This document shows, piece by piece, positions 46,165-55,075 of a stretch of DNA of 64,000 nt. Below the pieces are notes generated by a model. That model saw nothing but the letters and a program-made list of their open reading frames with translations, ran no database searches and was not told the DNA's origin. The translations under genes were made by a program, and so were the position numbers. The first letter of the stretch is position 1, and each line of letters begins with the position of its first letter. This DNA comes from Streptomyces sp. HUAS 15-9 (GTDB lineage: Bacteria > Actinomycetota > Actinomycetes > Streptomycetales > Streptomycetaceae). The stretch lies in assembly GCF_025642155.1 (NCBI RefSeq), contig NZ_CP106798.1:5580001-5644000 (forward strand), read 5' to 3'.

Positions 46165-46480
46165 CGCACACCCTCGGGGCAGTTGACCCCGTCACCCCGC
46201 CGATCCACGGGCTGTCCCGCGATCCGCCGGCTGTCCCGGGCCGTTGGAATCCGGCCGTTCTCGCAGGTGACCCCCGTTGTCCCCGGTGACCCGCCGGCCG
46301 GACGCACCGGGGCGCCCGGACGGCGCATTCATCATCGTGCGCCCCCGGGGTTCTGGCTGGTTGCGTACCTCTTTGTGAAAAGCCGTGTTCGCTGCGTAAA
46401 GGTTAGGCGTACGCTCGGGCATATGCGGAGTGCGGTTTCCTCAGCGCACGGGTCCATGGGGAGCGGAGGGGTGGGGCGCC
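46165..46480. other. 316-base intergenic region
   Basis: It lies between the GntR gene and the small SPOR-like gene. The part from ~46360 is less G/C-rich (TTTGTGAAAAGCC, CGTAAAGGTTAGG) and probably holds the promoter. No terminator-grade hairpin or extra ORF is seen. Confidence 0.4.
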
Positions 46481-46675
46481 ATGAGTGAAGGGACGGTCTC
46501 TCTTCCCTGGCTCGTGATACGGCAGGACGACAACGGCAATCGCTACCGCGTGGGCAGGTACGCGACGCGGGCCGAGGCCCAGAAGATCGCCGACAGCCTC
46601 GACGACCGCGGACACAAGCAGCTCTACTGGGTCGAGCGCATCTCCCAGAACGGAGACGGCGGCACACGCAACTGA
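46481..46675 (+). CDS. small SPOR-like protein
   Basis: 64 residues from ATG 46481, with GGAGGGG 8 bases upstream. LPWLVIRQDDNGNRYRVGRY, then TRAEAQKIADSLDDRG and YWVERI, gives a strand-helix-strand pattern similar to a single SPOR unit, which in larger proteins binds denuded glycan at septa. There is no signal peptide, so a cytoplasmic role is possible. It is very widely conserved in Streptomyces, as far as I recall. Confidence 0.7.
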   Translation: MSEGTVSLPWLVIRQDDNGNRYRVGRYATRAEAQKIADSLDDRGHKQLYWVERISQNGDGGTRN

Positions 46676-46705
46676 CCCCGTCCGCGCTCCCGTAGGCTCC
46701 CGCCC

Positions 46706-47116
46706 ATGACGGAACGGATCGTGGTGGTGGGAGCCGCCCTGTTCGACGGCGATCGCCTGCTCGCCGCGCGCCGCAGCGCACCCCCCGAGTTGGCCGGCCG
46801 CTGGGAGCTGCCGGGCGGCAAGGTCGAACCCGGCGAGAGCCCCGAGGCCGCCCTGGTGCGCGAACTGCGCGAGGAACTCGGCGTCGAGGCCGAGGCCGTC
46901 GAGCGCGTCCCGGGGGAGTGGCCGCTGAAACCCCCGTACATGCTGCGGGTGTGGACCGCCCGCCTGCGCCCCGGCTCCGCCGACCCCAAGCCCCTCCAGG
47001 ACCACGACGAACTGCGCTGGCTCGCCCCCGGTGAGACCTGGTCCGTGGACTGGCTCGACCAGGACGTCGCCGCCGTACGACAGCTCGGGACCCATCCCGA
47101 GGCGGGGGCGGGCTGA
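46706..47116 (+). CDS. MutT-like Nudix hydrolase
   Basis: 136 residues. The Nudix box GGKVEPGESPEAALVRELRE followed by ELGVE fits GX5EX7REUXEEXGU exactly. The overall pattern (AALFDGDRLLAARRSAPPELAGRWELPGG) is that of MutT/CTP-pyrophosphohydrolase proteins that remove damaged or non-canonical nucleotides. A TAGGCT hexamer ends 7 bases before the ATG, so translation may be leaderless despite the closeness of the preceding gene. Confidence 0.93.
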   Translation: MTERIVVVGAALFDGDRLLAARRSAPPELAGRWELPGGKVEPGESPEAALVRELREELGVEAEAVERVPGEWPLKPPYMLRVWTARLRPGSADPKPLQDHDELRWLAPGETWSVDWLDQDVAAVRQLGTHPEAGAG

Positions 47117-47245
47117 GAATCCCTACGCCGTTCGTGCCACGCTGCGCCCCTCTGGGCGGTACTGCCCCCCGGATACCGGGTATGTGCCCATTAACACCAC
47201 GAAATCGGACATGGGTGGGCTCGCTTGCCTGGGAAGTGATCGGGC

Positions 47246-47644
47246 GTGATCGACACCGAAGGCGACTGTGCCGAATGGACCTTCCCCGCGGATCCCGGTG
47301 CCGTGCGCACCGCCCGCACGGCGGTCCGGGCCCAGTTGCTCGGCTGGGGGCTGGACGCCCTCGCGGACATGACGGCGCTGCTGGTCAGCGAGTTGGTGAC
47401 AAACTCGCTCCGGCACGCCACCGGCCCCATCGGCGTACGCCTCGTACGCCCCACCGGCCTCGGCGACACCCTCCTGGTGGAGGTCTCGGACCCGTTGCCG
47501 GACCCGCCGCACGAACGGGTCGCCCATCTCGAGGACGAGAGCGGCCGCGGCATCCAACTGGTCGCCAGTTCCTCGCGCCGCTGGGGGACACGGCCCGGTG
47601 AGAACGGCAAGACGGTCTGGTTCGAACTCGCGGTTCCGGGGTGA
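47246..47644 (+). CDS. RsbW-type HATPase (anti-sigma-like regulator)
   Basis: 132 residues, a single GHKL ATPase domain. The N-box is LLVSELVTNSLRHA (about 45-58) and the G-box is DESGRGIQLVASSS; it ends KTVWFELAVPG, almost identical to the last residues of the two large phosphatases in this window. Such stand-alone ATPases act as anti-sigma factor kinases or binding partners in Streptomyces. No sigma gene is adjacent. The start is GTG. Confidence 0.88.
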   Translation: MIDTEGDCAEWTFPADPGAVRTARTAVRAQLLGWGLDALADMTALLVSELVTNSLRHATGPIGVRLVRPTGLGDTLLVEVSDPLPDPPHERVAHLEDESGRGIQLVASSSRRWGTRPGENGKTVWFELAVPG

Positions 47645-47972
47645 ACTGCGAGCGGCGGGCGTGGTGAAGCGCGCGACGTGGCCTTGGCGGACCGCGCGCC
47701 CCGGGGGTGGTGAACGGGGCGCCCGGGGTGTACAGCCCCCCTCCCGCCGTCCATGGAACGGCACTGGCCGATGACCATTGCCGGAGTCTGTGATTCGAGG
47801 GCGTGTTCCCTGGTTAGAAGACTGGGAGTGTTGTCGCGGTCCGGTCCGAAAACCGCTTGGGCCGACCTGTGATCGTGAACACCGTGTCGTGCGGCGCCGT
47901 AGTGCTGGATACTGCGGGCAGCCGCCTCCGGTGACCGGTGCCGGACGCGGTGAGCTGGAGGGGACGGTTCGC
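47645..47972. other. 328-base region before the large phosphatase gene
   Basis: The phosphatase frame is open back to 47778, but that part is Arg/Cys-rich with no domain match, so I treat it as untranslated leader. GGAGGGG at 47957-47963 supports the GTG at 47973. Promoter elements are not clear. Confidence 0.45.
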
Positions 47973-50561
47973 GTGAGCGAGATACCAGCGAAGGCCACGG
48001 AGTCCGAGGACCCGTCGGACGGCGCGAGTGCGGGGGGCGTGGATTCTGCCACGGCTCCCGGAGACGCCATGTGGCAGATCAGTCCGCCCGGCTCCATGTA
48101 CGACTACATCAAGGTCGCGTCCTTCTCCATCGGCCCCGGCGGGCTCGTCGACCAGTGGAGCCTGCGCGCCGAGCAGCTCTTCGGCATCCCCGCCGAGCGT
48201 GCCGTGGGCATGGACCCCATCGAGGCCTTCATCGACCCCGATCTGCGCGAGCGGGGCCAGCGCAAGATGGCCGAGATCCTCGATGGGCGGGAGTGGACCG
48301 GGGTGGTCCCCTTCCGGGTGCCGGACACGGCGGACGAAGACCGCGGAGAGGAAGCCCTCGCCGAGGTCTACGTCATGCCGACCCGGACCACCGAGGGCGA
48401 CCGGGCCGCCGTCTGCATCGTGGTCGATGTCCGCACCCTGCGCAGCATCGAAACCGACCTCGCCGCCTCGCAGGCCATTTTCGGTCAATCTCCTTTCGGC
48501 TTCCTGCTGATCGACCCCGACCTGCGCGTCCGCCGCGCCAACATGCGGTTCGCCTCGATCTTCGGCGGTACGCCGGACGACCACCGGGGCAAGGGAGTCC
48601 ACGACTATCTGCCGCGGAGCGAGGCCGAGCGGGTCTCCGCCACCCTGCGCCGGGTCCTGGAGACCGGCAACTCCATCACGGACATGCACGTCACGGGCTT
48701 CGTGCCCGGCTCCGAGGAGCGCCGGCACTGGTCCATCAACCTCTATCGCGTGCACAGCGGCAGCGGCCGGCCCATCGGCATCGCCTGGCTGGGCACCGAC
48801 ATCACGGCCCGCCGCGCGGCGGCCCGCGAGGCGGCGGCCGCACGGCGAAATCTCGCCCTCCTCAACGAGGCGGGCGCCCGTATAGGCAACTCCCTGGACC
48901 TGGAGACGACGGCTCGCGAACTCCTCGACGTCGTCGTGCCCGGCTTCTGCGACCTCGCCACCGTCGACCTCTATCAGGGCCTCCTGGCGGGCGACGAGAC
49001 CCCGCCGGGCCTTGCCGACGGCAGCGCGGAACTGCGCCGGGTCGCCTACGCCAGCGCGGTCTCCGACGCGCCGTTCGTCGGCGGCGGCTCGCCGGTCGCG
49101 GTCGGCGCGGTCCACCACTACCCCTTCAACTCGCCCTGCGCGGACGCCCTGCGCACCGCCCGCCCGCGGAACGTCCCCGCCGAGGAGGGCGGCCTCGTCC
49201 AGTCCACGCTGGCCGTCCCGATGGTCGCCCACGACACGGTCGTGGGACTCGCCCAGTTCTCCCGGACCAAGGGCAGTGAGCCGTTCGGCGAGCGCGACCG
49301 GGACCTCGCCGTGGAACTGGCCGCGCGGGCCGCGGTCTGTATCGACAACGCCCGCCTGTACCGCCGCGAGCACGAGCGCGCGCTGATACTGCAACGGTCC
49401 CTGCTGCCACCGGGCGACCCCGAGGCGTCCGGCCTGGACATCGCGTGCCGCTATCTGCCCGGCAACGCGGCCACCGAGGTCGGCGGCGACTGGTTCGACG
49501 TGATCGAACTCCCGGGTCATCGCACCGCGTTGGTGGTGGGTGACGTCATGGGCCGTGGTCTGCGCGCGGCGGTGGCGATGGGTGAACTCCGCACGGCCGT
49601 CCGCACGCTGGCGCTGCTCGACCTGGAACCGGCCGAGGTCCTCTCGGCGTTGGACGAGATCGCCCGCGGCCTCGGCACTCCGGGTGGCGTCCAGCAGGCG
49701 ACCCGCGCCGCCCGCCAGCCCCGCGACGCGGACCTCTCCGAGGTCTACCTGGCGACCTGTGTGTACGCGGTGTACGACTCGGTGACCAGACGCTGCACGT
49801 TCGCCAACGCGGGCCATCTGCCGCCGGTCCTGGTCGAGCCGGGCGAGGCGGCGCTGATGCTGGACGTGCCGCCGGGCATGCCGCTCGGCGTGGGCGGCGA
49901 GCCGTTCGAGGAAGTGGAGGTCGAACTCCCCGAGGGCGCCCTGCTCGCCCTCTACACCGACGGACTGGTCGAATCCCGTCACCACCCCCTCGACGAGGGC
50001 CTCCAGGCCTTCGTGGGCGCGCTCACCGACCCGACCCGCCCGCTGGAGGACGTCTGCGACCACGTCCTCAACACCCTCGACACCCACCACGGCGAGGACG
50101 ACATCGCCCTGCTGATGGCCCGTGTCCAGGGGCTGCCGGCCGACTCGGTCGGCGACTGGGCGCTGCCGCGCGAGCCGCGCAGTGTGGGCCGCGCCCGTGA
50201 GTATGCCCGCGGCCAGCTGGTCAGCTGGGATCTGGAGCCTTTGGTCGACACCACGGAGCTGCTGGTCAGCGAGCTGGTGACCAACGCGCTGCGGTACGGC
50301 GAGGGCGAGATCAGACTCAGGCTCCTACTGGACCGCACCCTGGTCTGCGAGGTGTGGGACTCCGGCCTGGTCCAGCCCCGCCGCCGACGCGCCCGCGACA
50401 CCGACGAGGGCGGCCGCGGCCTCCAACTCGTCGGCCTGCTGAGCGCCGCCTGGGGGTCCCGACGCACACCGCGCGGCAAGACGGTCTGGTTCGAACTCCC
50501 ACTGCCCGACGGCGAGAACACCCTGACGGACCCCGCGGAGGCATTGCTGAGCCTGTTCTGA
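47973..50561 (+). CDS. PAS-PAS-GAF-PP2C(SpoIIE)-HATPase regulatory phosphatase
   Basis: 862 residues. Two PAS domains (about 50-160 and 165-280, the second with SPFGFLLIDPDLRVRRANMRF), a GAF domain (about 290-445), a SpoIIE/RsbU PP2C phosphatase (GGDWFDVIELPGH, VVGDVMGRGLRAA, TDGLVESR) and a C-terminal HATPase domain (ELLVSELVTNALRYG, GGRGLQLVGLLSAAWG). It probably senses small ligands or redox state and dephosphorylates an anti-anti-sigma factor. It is the larger of two such proteins here and follows the stand-alone HATPase gene on the same strand. Confidence 0.9.
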   Translation: MSEIPAKATESEDPSDGASAGGVDSATAPGDAMWQISPPGSMYDYIKVASFSIGPGGLVDQWSLRAEQLFGIPAERAVGMDPIEAFIDPDLRERGQRKMAEILDGREWTGVVPFRVPDTADEDRGEEALAEVYVMPTRTTEGDRAAVCIVVDVRTLRSIETDLAASQAIFGQSPFGFLLIDPDLRVRRANMRFASIFGGTPDDHRGKGVHDYLPRSEAERVSATLRRVLETGNSITDMHVTGFVPGSEERRHWSINLYRVHSGSGRPIGIAWLGTDITARRAAAREAAAARRNLALLNEAGARIGNSLDLETTARELLDVVVPGFCDLATVDLYQGLLAGDETPPGLADGSAELRRVAYASAVSDAPFVGGGSPVAVGAVHHYPFNSPCADALRTARPRNVPAEEGGLVQSTLAVPMVAHDTVVGLAQFSRTKGSEPFGERDRDLAVELAARAAVCIDNARLYRREHERALILQRSLLPPGDPEASGLDIACRYLPGNAATEVGGDWFDVIELPGHRTALVVGDVMGRGLRAAVAMGELRTAVRTLALLDLEPAEVLSALDEIARGLGTPGGVQQATRAARQPRDADLSEVYLATCVYAVYDSVTRRCTFANAGHLPPVLVEPGEAALMLDVPPGMPLGVGGEPFEEVEVELPEGALLALYTDGLVESRHHPLDEGLQAFVGALTDPTRPLEDVCDHVLNTLDTHHGEDDIALLMARVQGLPADSVGDWALPREPRSVGRAREYARGQLVSWDLEPLVDTTELLVSELVTNALRYGEGEIRLRLLLDRTLVCEVWDSGLVQPRRRRARDTDEGGRGLQLVGLLSAAWGSRRTPRGKTVWFELPLPDGENTLTDPAEALLSLF

Positions 50562-50666
50562 GAACGGGCGACGGCCGGAGGCCTCGCGGAACCCCGCCTG
50601 ACCGACGCCACCCGGCACACTCCCCCAAGCTCCCGGCTTCCCTCGGACAGGGGTCCATAACGCCGC

Positions 50667-50700
50667 AGCTCCCGCCGTTCCGGCGGATGGCGGGGCTTTC
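50667..50700. terminator. hairpin terminator between convergent genes
   Basis: AGCTCCCGCC and GGCGGGGCT can form an imperfect outer stem, and CCGCCG-TTC-CGGCGG is a perfect inner alternative. TTTC follows on the plus strand. It lies between the phosphatase gene and the leftward coiled-coil gene. Confidence 0.6.
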
Positions 50701-50709
50701 GCAACAGGC

Positions 50710-52257
50710 CTACTCCCGAGGGAGCCTGCGTCGGTCGCGGGTGTCGGGGCCGCCGAAGCTGGCCGGAGGGCCTCCGTCGGGTTCCTCGCCGAGCAGGATG
50801 CCGCCGAGGACGGCTCCGGCCAGGCCACTCGCGTGGTCGGTGGGGCCGTCGTAGGGGTTGCCGTGGGCCCGTACGTCGCGCTCCGCCAGGTCGCGGGCTT
50901 CCTGGGCGAGGTCGTCGGCGTCGGCGTACTCCGCGGCGAGCAGCCGCTCCGCCTCCGCCAGGCGTGTGCGGGCCTCGGCGCCCACCGCCGCCCGGTGTGT
51001 GGCGATGAAGGCCCCCGCGGCCGACGTGGTGCTGCGGGCGGTCAGCAGGGCGGCCACCGGGATGACACCGGCGCGGCCCACCCCGAGCAGTCCGACGGCC
51101 CGTGTGATGCGGCGCAGGGCGTCCAGCGGGTCGTACGGCCCACGGGTCAGCTCCTCCCGTACGGCGGACAGGGCTGCGTCGGCGTGGGCCAGGCGGGCCC
51201 GGAGCTCTCCCTCGGGAACGAGCGGGGGCCGTCTGCGTGCCTCGGCGACCTCCGCCTCCCCGCCGCTCAGCACGGCCGGCACCAGCCCCGCCGCCTCCTT
51301 CAGCTCCGCGGCCAGCCGCTCCACCCCGGACACGAGGACCTCCGCCTGGACCACGGCCCCCTCTGCCGCACGTAGTTCACGGGCCGCCCTGTCACCGTCC
51401 CCGGAATCGGCGCTCTGGCGCGCCCTGTTGAGGTGGGTCGTGGCGAACACGAGCCGGTCCTTGGCCTGTTCGACGTAGCCGGTGATGGGTGCGGTGGCGG
51501 ACGGCGAGTATCGCTCGCGCAGCTCGGCCTGCACGGTGTCGGCGTCCTTCGTCCGTGCGGCCAGCGCCCGGAACCGGCCCTCCGCGACCTCCAGCGCCTC
51601 GCTCATCCCCCCTTCCAGCGACCGCAGTTGATCGAACCCGGCCGCCTCCGTGTCCAGCCGTCGCCCGGTCTCCGCGCACCGCCCCACGATCCCGACCAGC
51701 GCCTGCCGCCGGGCCGACTCGTCCTCCGGAGCCCCCTGTTCGTACCGCCGCCGTATCGCGAACGCGGCCGCAAGTTCGGTCTCCGCCGCCCGCAGGGCCG
51801 CCGCGAAGGGCTCCACCTCCTGCGGCCCGAACCGCGCCTCGGCGAAGCCGAGTTCCTCCCGGCTGGTGCGCACGCTGTCGTCCGCCGCGACCAGGGAGGC
51901 CCGCGCCTGCCGCTCGAAGTCGCGCGCCGAGGGTTCGGGCGGGTGTGCGGACACCAGGCCGGGCGTCGTACGGCTCCGGGCCCGCCGGGTGCGGCGCAGA
52001 TACCCGTACCCCGCGAGCACCACCGCCGCGGCCACGACGACGAGCGGCAGGATCAGGTCGGCGGGAGAGGTACCGCCCTCCTCCGCCGCCGCGGCGGTCA
52101 CCCCCGCCACGGGAACCGGATCTTCGGCTCTGATCGTCATCCCCGGCAACACCAGCCACACGACCGCGACCACACAGCCCAGCAGGGCATGCGCCACCCG
52201 CACGGCTATGTGCGACTTGGCATGCCGGGGCCGGCCACGGATCGAGGATGACGTCAC
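50710..52257 (-). CDS. membrane-anchored coiled-coil protein (TPM-family-like, no TPM domain)
   Basis: 515 residues from GTG 52257. A signal-like helix (VAHALLGCVVAVVWLVLPG), a short loop and a second helix (LILPLVVVAAAVVLAGYGYL) precede a ~330-residue helical region rich in Ala, Glu and Arg, ending in a Gly/Pro-rich tail. The architecture after the second helix resembles actinobacterial TPM-domain (YgcG/Psb32-like) proteins, but only ~30 residues separate the two helices, so the TPM domain itself is missing. The longer ORF to 52461 overlaps the divergent gene. Confidence 0.6.
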   Translation of the reverse strand: MTSSSIRGRPRHAKSHIAVRVAHALLGCVVAVVWLVLPGMTIRAEDPVPVAGVTAAAAEEGGTSPADLILPLVVVAAAVVLAGYGYLRRTRRARSRTTPGLVSAHPPEPSARDFERQARASLVAADDSVRTSREELGFAEARFGPQEVEPFAAALRAAETELAAAFAIRRRYEQGAPEDESARRQALVGIVGRCAETGRRLDTEAAGFDQLRSLEGGMSEALEVAEGRFRALAARTKDADTVQAELRERYSPSATAPITGYVEQAKDRLVFATTHLNRARQSADSGDGDRAARELRAAEGAVVQAEVLVSGVERLAAELKEAAGLVPAVLSGGEAEVAEARRRPPLVPEGELRARLAHADAALSAVREELTRGPYDPLDALRRITRAVGLLGVGRAGVIPVAALLTARSTTSAAGAFIATHRAAVGAEARTRLAEAERLLAAEYADADDLAQEARDLAERDVRAHGNPYDGPTDHASGLAGAVLGGILLGEEPDGGPPASFGGPDTRDRRRLPRE

Positions 52258-52336
52258 ATTTCGGAGCGTATGGGCAGGTAAGCGCCTCCGCGACCGCTGT
52301 GGATGCGCGTGGGGGACGACGGACAGGGGGTACGGG

Positions 52337-54004
52337 ATGGACACGGCACCGATACGGCCCACGGACGGCGAGGTGCCGACGGCGGAAGGTGATGCGCCGG
52401 GGGAGGCGGGCCGGGATGCCGGTGCGGGCACCGGTCCCCGGGGCCGGCGTCGGTGGGTCACATGGACGCGGCGAGCGGTGCTCGCGGTGGTCCTCGCCGT
52501 TCTCGTACCCCTTCTCGCCGCCGAGACCGCCCTGCGCGTGAACTACACCGGTGACCCGGTTGACGGTACGTACACCAGGAACAAGGACGCCATCTGGCTC
52601 GGGCACGCCTGGGTCGACGGGCGCAAGAAGGACGTCGATGTCGAGGCCCTCGCCCGTCGGCTGCGCGACACCGGCATCCGGGATCTGTACGTCCACTCGG
52701 GTCCCCTGGAGCACGACGGAACCCTTCCCGAGTCCGACCATCCGAAGGCGCGTTGGCTGATCGCCGCCGTGCACCGGGAGCTTCCCGGCGTACGCGTCCA
52801 GGCCTGGCTCGGCGACAAGCTGGCCGGCGAGTCCCCGGACGGCCTGCGCCTGGAGCGCGCCGCCACCCGCGCGGCCGTCGTCCGCTCCACCCGGCAGATC
52901 CTCGCCGCCGGCTTCGAGGGCGCCCACTTCGACCTGGAGCCCCTCCACTCCGGCGACCGCGACTACCTGTCCCTCCTGGACGACCTGCGCCGCGTCACCC
53001 GCGACAACAACGCCCAGCTCTCGGTCGCCGTGACCCGCACACGACAGCAACCGACCGTCGCCGCACTCGCCCCGCTCGCCCGCGCCGCCGTCGGCCCGGC
53101 CCGCACCCTCGTGGCCGTCACCCGGCTGCGCGGCGGCTCCAAGAAGGGCGCCTACCGCCTCGCCCTCGACGACGGCACGACGGCGGTCGCCTACGTCTGG
53201 TCCCCGGACGAGGACTACTGGGACCAGCCGGACAGCGACCCCCGCGACCCGTTCTCGCACGCCTCCGGGCTCGACCTGTTCACCGCGTCGCACGCCCGCC
53301 TGTCCGCCCTCGGCGTTCGCACGCCCCGCCTGCTGCACGCCGACCCGGAGGCGGACGCGGCCGTCGTCGAGGACATCCGGGGCGGCAGTCTGGAGGAGGC
53401 GCTGCGGCGCGACCCGGACGCGGCCCGCCCGGTCCTGGAGCGGCTGGCCGAGGCGCTGGCGGAGATGGGCGAATGCACGGCGGCCGGCTACGGCAAGGTG
53501 AACCTCGTCGACAACGGGGGCTCCTCGCACGGCAGTTCCTGTCGGCAGCTGGTCACCGACCGCGCGCTGGCCGACATCGCCGAGACCGCCGTACGCGACC
53601 CGCGGATCGCCGCCGCCCGCCAGGCGTTGGAGGACGCTCTGCGCTCCTTGGCCGCCGAGGTCCGCTCGCGCGCCCGGCACACCCTGATCCACGGCGAACT
53701 CGGCCCGGACCACGTCCTCGTGGACGCCGACGGGAACCCCGTGCTCATCGACATCGAGGGGCTGATGTACTTCGACGCCGAGTGGGAGCACGTGTTCCTG
53801 CGGCTCCGCTTCGGCCCCGCGTACGACGCCCTCCGCGCCCCCGGCCTCGACGAGGCCCGCCTGCGCCTGTACCGCCTGGCCATGCACCTGAACCTGGTCG
53901 CGGGCCCGCTGCGCCTGCTGGACGGGGACTTCCCCGATACGGAATTCATACGCGGTATCGCCGAGTACAACCTGGTGCATGCGCTGGCCCTGGTGGGACG
54001 ATGA
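52337..54004 (+). CDS. chimera: partial glycoside-hydrolase-like domain fused to a phosphotransferase (APH-like) domain
   Basis: 555 residues. A membrane anchor (RRAVLAVVLAVLVPLLAAE, 46-64) precedes a TIM-barrel-like segment with HFDLEP (197-202), where GH18-like enzymes keep catalytic acids, but the barrel stops near residue 233 (LSVAVT). From about 250 the protein is an APH/kinase-like fold: VTRLRGGSKKGAYRLALDDG, VVEDIRGGSLEEAL, then HGELGPDHVLVD and LIDIEGLMYFDAEWEH. The fused kinase-like half would face outside the cell, so I think this is a deletion fusion of two genes. It overlaps the next gene by 4 bases. Confidence 0.65.
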   Translation: MDTAPIRPTDGEVPTAEGDAPGEAGRDAGAGTGPRGRRRWVTWTRRAVLAVVLAVLVPLLAAETALRVNYTGDPVDGTYTRNKDAIWLGHAWVDGRKKDVDVEALARRLRDTGIRDLYVHSGPLEHDGTLPESDHPKARWLIAAVHRELPGVRVQAWLGDKLAGESPDGLRLERAATRAAVVRSTRQILAAGFEGAHFDLEPLHSGDRDYLSLLDDLRRVTRDNNAQLSVAVTRTRQQPTVAALAPLARAAVGPARTLVAVTRLRGGSKKGAYRLALDDGTTAVAYVWSPDEDYWDQPDSDPRDPFSHASGLDLFTASHARLSALGVRTPRLLHADPEADAAVVEDIRGGSLEEALRRDPDAARPVLERLAEALAEMGECTAAGYGKVNLVDNGGSSHGSSCRQLVTDRALADIAETAVRDPRIAAARQALEDALRSLAAEVRSRARHTLIHGELGPDHVLVDADGNPVLIDIEGLMYFDAEWEHVFLRLRFGPAYDALRAPGLDEARLRLYRLAMHLNLVAGPLRLLDGDFPDTEFIRGIAEYNLVHALALVGR

Positions 54005-54324
54005 CCGTCATGCACATGTTCTTGGTCGTCGCGGCGGCGCTGGCCGTGACGCTGATGGCGGTGGCCGGCATCGCGGGCATCACGACCGGCTGGGTGGTGC
54101 CGTTCGGCCGGCACCGCGTCCTGCGGCCGAAGCTGTGGGGGTACAGCCAGCTGCTCGGCGCGGTCGGGATGTCCCTGTGGATGTTCCTCGGCGTGTTCCC
54201 CAGGAAATTCGATGTGATCCCGCTCATCGGCTGGTTCCTGTTCATGGGGAGCCTGGGCATCCAGATACTGGCCCAGCGCCCCGGCCGTACCCCCCGGCCG
54301 GCCCCTACGAAGTCCGCCTCCTGA
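54001..54324 (+). CDS. small three-helix membrane protein
   Basis: 107 residues. Hydrophobic stretches are MFLVVAAALAVTLMAVAGIAG, LWGYSQLLGAVGMSLWMFLGV and VIPLIGWFLFMGSLGIQIL (in part), with a basic Pro-rich C-terminus. ATG 54001 overlaps the stop of the chimeric gene (ATGA). No family is recognised. Its last 20 bases overlap the end of the convergent sdhB gene. Confidence 0.65.
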   Translation: MTVMHMFLVVAAALAVTLMAVAGIAGITTGWVVPFGRHRVLRPKLWGYSQLLGAVGMSLWMFLGVFPRKFDVIPLIGWFLFMGSLGIQILAQRPGRTPRPAPTKSAS

Positions 54325-55075
54325 TCTTCGACCCGAGCCACACCAGCGGGTCGTACTTGCGGTCGACGGCCCGCTCCTTCATGGGGATCAGCGCATTGTC
54401 AGTGATCTTGATCCCCTCGGGGCACACCTCCGTGCAGCACTTGGTGATGTTGCAGTAGCCGAGGCCGTGTTCGTCCTGGGCCGTGCTCTTGCGGTCCAGG
54501 CCGGTCTCGGCCGCCGCGTCCAGCGGGTGCATGTCCAGTTCGGCCACCCGCATCAGGAAGCGCGGCCCCGCGAACGCCTTCTTGTTCTCCTCGTGGTCGC
54601 GCACCACATGGCAGGTGTTCTGGCACAGGTAGCACTCGATGCACTTGCGGAACTCCTGCGACCGGTCCACGTCCTCCTGCATCATCCGGTACTCGCCCGG
54701 AGCGACTCCAGTGGGCGGCACGAACGACGGAACCTCCCTGGCCTTCTCGTAGTTGAAGCCGACGTCCGTCACCAGGTCGCGGATCACCGGGAAGGTGCGC
54801 AGCGGAGTGACCATGATCGTCTCGTCGCGGGTGAAGACCGACATCCGCGTCATGCACATCAGCCGCGGCCGCCCGTTGATCTCCGCGGAGCACGAACCGC
54901 ACTTGCCCGCCTTGCAGTTCCAGCGCACGGCCAGGTCCGGCGTCTGGGTGGCCTGGAGGCGGTGGATGATGTCGAGCACCACCTCGCCGTCGTTGACCTC
55001 GACCTTGAAGTCCTCCAGGCCGCCGCCCTCGACATCACCCCGCCACACCTTGAAGCGGGCCTCGTAGCTGCTCAC
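54305..55075 (-). CDS. sdhB: succinate dehydrogenase/fumarate reductase iron-sulfur subunit
   Basis: 256 residues. The [2Fe-2S] cluster binds C54, C59, C62 and C74 (CKAGKCGSC...C); the second domain has C145-IECYLC151-QNTC155, then C208, C213/C214 and C218 (GYCNITKCCTEVCP), giving the [4Fe-4S] and [3Fe-4S] sites. It passes electrons from the flavoprotein to the membrane subunit. It overlaps the sdhA stop by 4 bases and is the last gene of the operon. Confidence 0.95.
   Translation of the reverse strand: MSSYEARFKVWRGDVEGGGLEDFKVEVNDGEVVLDIIHRLQATQTPDLAVRWNCKAGKCGSCSAEINGRPRLMCMTRMSVFTRDETIMVTPLRTFPVIRDLVTDVGFNYEKAREVPSFVPPTGVAPGEYRMMQEDVDRSQEFRKCIECYLCQNTCHVVRDHEENKKAFAGPRFLMRVAELDMHPLDAAAETGLDRKSTAQDEHGLGYCNITKCCTEVCPEGIKITDNALIPMKERAVDRKYDPLVWLGSKIRRRTS

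Noticed and set aside
46430..46480. Upstream extension of the SPOR-like gene
   Set aside because: A good GGAGGGG site directly precedes ATG 46481, and the extra residues are not conserved-looking.
47778..47972. Extended N-terminus of the large phosphatase
   Set aside because: Residues are Arg/Cys-rich with no domain, and GTG 47973 has a strong ribosome site.
53030..53085. Frameshift at the chimera junction
   Set aside because: Both halves are in the same frame, so no shift is needed; a deletion fusion is simpler.
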